From the NCBI GenBank assembly GCA_001772005.1, contig MERI01000205.1:1-32272 (forward strand): 32,272 nt of DNA. Reading direction: 5' to 3'. Each line of letters starts with the position of its first letter. Positions within the stretch are counted from its first letter, which is position 1. The notes under the pieces are model-generated. The model worked only from the letters and a program-made list of their open reading frames with translations. It made no database searches and had not been told where the DNA came from. A program made the position numbers and the translations under genes. The DNA comes from Betaproteobacteria bacterium RIFCSPLOWO2_12_FULL_62_58. Its GTDB lineage: Bacteria; Pseudomonadota; Gammaproteobacteria; Burkholderiales; SG8-41. Shown here in pieces: positions 30,151-32,272 of this stretch.

Positions 30151-32225
30151 CCGCCTTTGCCTGTCGCCCCGGCAAGCCACATCCCGTCGGTGCCACGCCG
30201 GGCGCTGAAGGGGTCAATTTTTCCCTCTATTCCCAACACGCGACCGGGGTAGAGCTGTCGCTGTTCGCCAAAGCTAACGACAAAGAACCGAGCCAGACGA
30301 TAACCCTCGATCCGGCCATTAACCGCAGCTTCTTTTTCTGGCATGTTCATGTCGACGGACTTAAGCCCGGATGGCATTACGCCTACCGTGTGGACGGCCC
30401 ACGCAACAAGGCAGATGGCCACCGCTTCAACCCCGCCAAGGTGTTGCTCGATCCGTATGCCAGGGGGATCAGCAATCTGCTGTGGGATCGTGTCGCCGCT
30501 TGCGGCGACAGCGACAACCTGCATCAATCGATGCGCTGCGAGGTCATCGACCCCGCCGACTACGATTGGGAAGGCGACCGCCCGCTGGCGCGACCGATGA
30601 AGGACAGCATCATCTACGAGGTGCATGTGCGCGGGTTCACCGCCTCCGCTTCGTCGGGCGCATCCGCCCCCGGCACCTTCCGCGCATTGATGGACAAGAT
30701 TCCCTATCTCATGGAGCTCGGCATCACGGCGGTGGAACTGCTGCCCATCTTCGATTTCGACGAGACCGAGGTGGTGCGGCAGATGCCGGACGGTGCTCGC
30801 CTTCGCAATTTCTGGGGTTATTCCACGATAGGCTACTTCGCGCCCGAGGCGAGCTATTGCGCCAGCAAGGAAGAAGGCGAACACATCCGCGAACTGCGCG
30901 ACCTGATCAAGGCAATGCATGCCGCAGGGATCGAGGTGATCCTAGATGTGGTGTTTAACCATACCAGCGAGGGCAACCACTTGGGGCCGACCCTGCATTT
31001 CAAGGGCATCGACAACCTTACCTACTACATTCTGGTGGACAACGACCGGCGCTACTACATGGACTACACCGGTTGCGGCAATACCATGAACTGCAACCAC
31101 CCGATCAGCGACAAGTTCATCCAGGATTGCCTGGAATACTGGGTGCGCGAACTGCATATCGACGGTTTCCGTTTCGACGAGGGTTCCATCCTGTCGCGCG
31201 ACGAGGACGGTCGTCCGATGCGTCATCCGCCGGCGTTGTGGAATCTGGAACTGTCCGAAACCTTTGTCGATACCAAGCTGATCGCCGAGGCATGGGATGC
31301 CGCCGGCCTGTACCAGGTCGGCAACTTCCCCGGTATGCGCTGGGCTGAGTGGAACGGTCGGTACCGCGACGACGTGCGGCGTTTCGTGCGCGGCGACCCC
31401 GGAATCGTTGGAGCTGTGGCCACACGCATTGCCGGAAGTGCCGATTTGTACCAGTGGAACGGGCGCGGCCCGGACAATTCGATCAACTTTGTCAACTGCC
31501 ATGACGGCTTCACTCTCATGGACCTGGTGTCGTACAACACCAAGCACAACGACGCCAATGGCGAGGGCAACCGCGATGGCATCGACGACAACCTAAGCTG
31601 GAACTGCGGCTGGGAAGGGGATACCGAATCCGCCGAAATCCGGTCCTTACGCAAGCGCCAGATCAAAAATTTCGCCGCCATCCTGATGCTTTCGCAAGGT
31701 GTGCCGATGTTCCTCGCAGGCGATGAAATGGGGCGCAGCCAGGACGGCAACAATAACGCCTACTGTCAGGACAACGCCGTCGGCTGGCTGAACTGGACGC
31801 TGCTGGAGCAGAACCGGGACTTGTTCGAGTTTTTCAAGGGGATGATCGCGCTGCGCAAACGCTGTTCACAGCTCCGCCGGGAAAATTATTTTCAGGGGCA
31901 GGTCAACGGGCACGGTGTGGCAGAGATCGCCTGGCATGGTTGCCAGTTGAACGCGCCAGGCTGGAACGATCCCGCCTGCCGGGTGCTAGCGGTTACCCTC
32001 GGTGCCTTGGTGGATGGCGAGCCGGATTTGCATGTAATGATGAACATGGATGACCGGCTGTTACCTTTCGAGATTCCCGTGCTGACCGAACGGCGCTGGT
32101 GGCGCTATGCCGATACCGCACTGGGCGATGCTGCGCTCGATGCCGCCGCCGCCGCCGCGACCGCGATCGATGGAGCGGAATATCTGGTCACGGGCCGAAG
32201 TGTGGTCATTCTGGCGTCACGTTGA
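30147..32225 (+). CDS. glgX: GlgX-like glycogen/isoamylase-type debranching enzyme
   Basis: This is a 692-aa GH13 enzyme. An N-terminal CBM48-like domain (HPVGATPGAEGVNFSLYS) precedes the catalytic barrel. All four GH13 regions are visible: DVVFNHT (Asp267), DGFRFDEGS with nucleophile Asp344, IAEAWD with acid/base Glu381, and NCHDG with Asp453. The QDGNNNAYCQDN stretch and length match GlgX/isoamylase-type alpha-1,6 debranching. The other glycogen genes are not in the window. The start ATG 30147 overlaps the previous stop, so it is probably cotranslated with the epimerase-STAS protein, implying that released sugars or oligosaccharides are linked to it. Confidence 0.88.
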   Translation: MTAFACRPGKPHPVGATPGAEGVNFSLYSQHATGVELSLFAKANDKEPSQTITLDPAINRSFFFWHVHVDGLKPGWHYAYRVDGPRNKADGHRFNPAKVLLDPYARGISNLLWDRVAACGDSDNLHQSMRCEVIDPADYDWEGDRPLARPMKDSIIYEVHVRGFTASASSGASAPGTFRALMDKIPYLMELGITAVELLPIFDFDETEVVRQMPDGARLRNFWGYSTIGYFAPEASYCASKEEGEHIRELRDLIKAMHAAGIEVILDVVFNHTSEGNHLGPTLHFKGIDNLTYYILVDNDRRYYMDYTGCGNTMNCNHPISDKFIQDCLEYWVRELHIDGFRFDEGSILSRDEDGRPMRHPPALWNLELSETFVDTKLIAEAWDAAGLYQVGNFPGMRWAEWNGRYRDDVRRFVRGDPGIVGAVATRIAGSADLYQWNGRGPDNSINFVNCHDGFTLMDLVSYNTKHNDANGEGNRDGIDDNLSWNCGWEGDTESAEIRSLRKRQIKNFAAILMLSQGVPMFLAGDEMGRSQDGNNNAYCQDNAVGWLNWTLLEQNRDLFEFFKGMIALRKRCSQLRRENYFQGQVNGHGVAEIAWHGCQLNAPGWNDPACRVLAVTLGALVDGEPDLHVMMNMDDRLLPFEIPVLTERRWWRYADTALGDAALDAAAAAATAIDGAEYLVTGRSVVILASR

Positions 32226-32234
32226 GGAGCTGTC

Positions 32235-32272
32235 ATGCAGATTGATATTGAAGATGCCGTTGCCGAAAAAAT
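32235..32272 (+). CDS. Start of a further operon gene (truncated by window)
   Basis: ATG 32235 is preceded by GAGGAG (32224-32229) at good spacing and begins MQIDIEDAVAEK. It runs off the window. Nine bases separate it from the glgX-like stop, so the operon continues. The product cannot be identified from 12 residues. Confidence 0.6.
   Translation, partial: MQIDIEDAVAEK

Overview
The window looks like a chromosomal segment of a sulfur-oxidising betaproteobacterium. It carries a complete oxidative-type reverse dissimilatory sulfite reductase (rDsr) locus, dsrABEFHCMKLJOPN, on the minus strand. dsrEFH and dsrL are present and no dsrD-like gene is seen, which is the sulfur-oxidiser pattern. Most of the window has high-GC codon use; the first 2.8 kb looks more AT-rich by eye (not computed). 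Assignment below class level is not possible from the sequence alone.

Layout. (1) 1-2.88 kb: three plus-strand genes of unknown or nuclease-like type, separated by structured inverted repeats that match integron attC architecture. I read this as the end of a cassette array, with the integrase outside the window. (2) 2.99-18.4 kb, minus strand: dsrA, B, E, F, H, C, M, K, L, J, O, P, N, then a dihydrolipoamide-dehydrogenase-like flavoprotein and uroporphyrinogen-III methyltransferase. The set covers the sulfur carrier DsrC, the relay DsrEFH, the siroheme reductase DsrAB, the membrane complex DsrMKJOP, the NAD(P)H-linked DsrL, and siroheme supply and amidation (CobA, DsrN). Several linkers are filled with dispersed palindromic repeats. 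(3) 18.75-21.1 kb, plus strand, divergent from dsrA: a 77-aa small protein, a Cas6/RAMP-like protein without any CRISPR array, a tandem two-domain TusA-like sulfur carrier, and a conserved helical protein of unknown role. (4) 21.1-21.64 kb: non-coding, with a terminator-like hairpin. (5) 21.64 kb to the window end: one tightly packed plus-strand operon of at least 11 genes running off the edge. It holds a DJ-1/PfpI protein, a benzoylformate-decarboxylase-like ThDP enzyme, a tandem EthD protein, an ankyrin protein, a muconolactone-isomerase-like protein, an NTF2/SnoaL-like protein, a second DJ-1/PfpI protein, a membrane/coiled-coil protein, an AGE-epimerase/STAS fusion, a GlgX-like glycoside hydrolase and the start of another gene.

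Most unusual points: the last operon, a gene combination I do not recognise as a described pathway; a repeat-flanked segment that is inverted between the leaders of dsrL and the tandem-TusA gene; the Cas6-like protein beside dsr; and the attC-like sites at the left end. No tRNA, rRNA, transposase or CRISPR array was seen.
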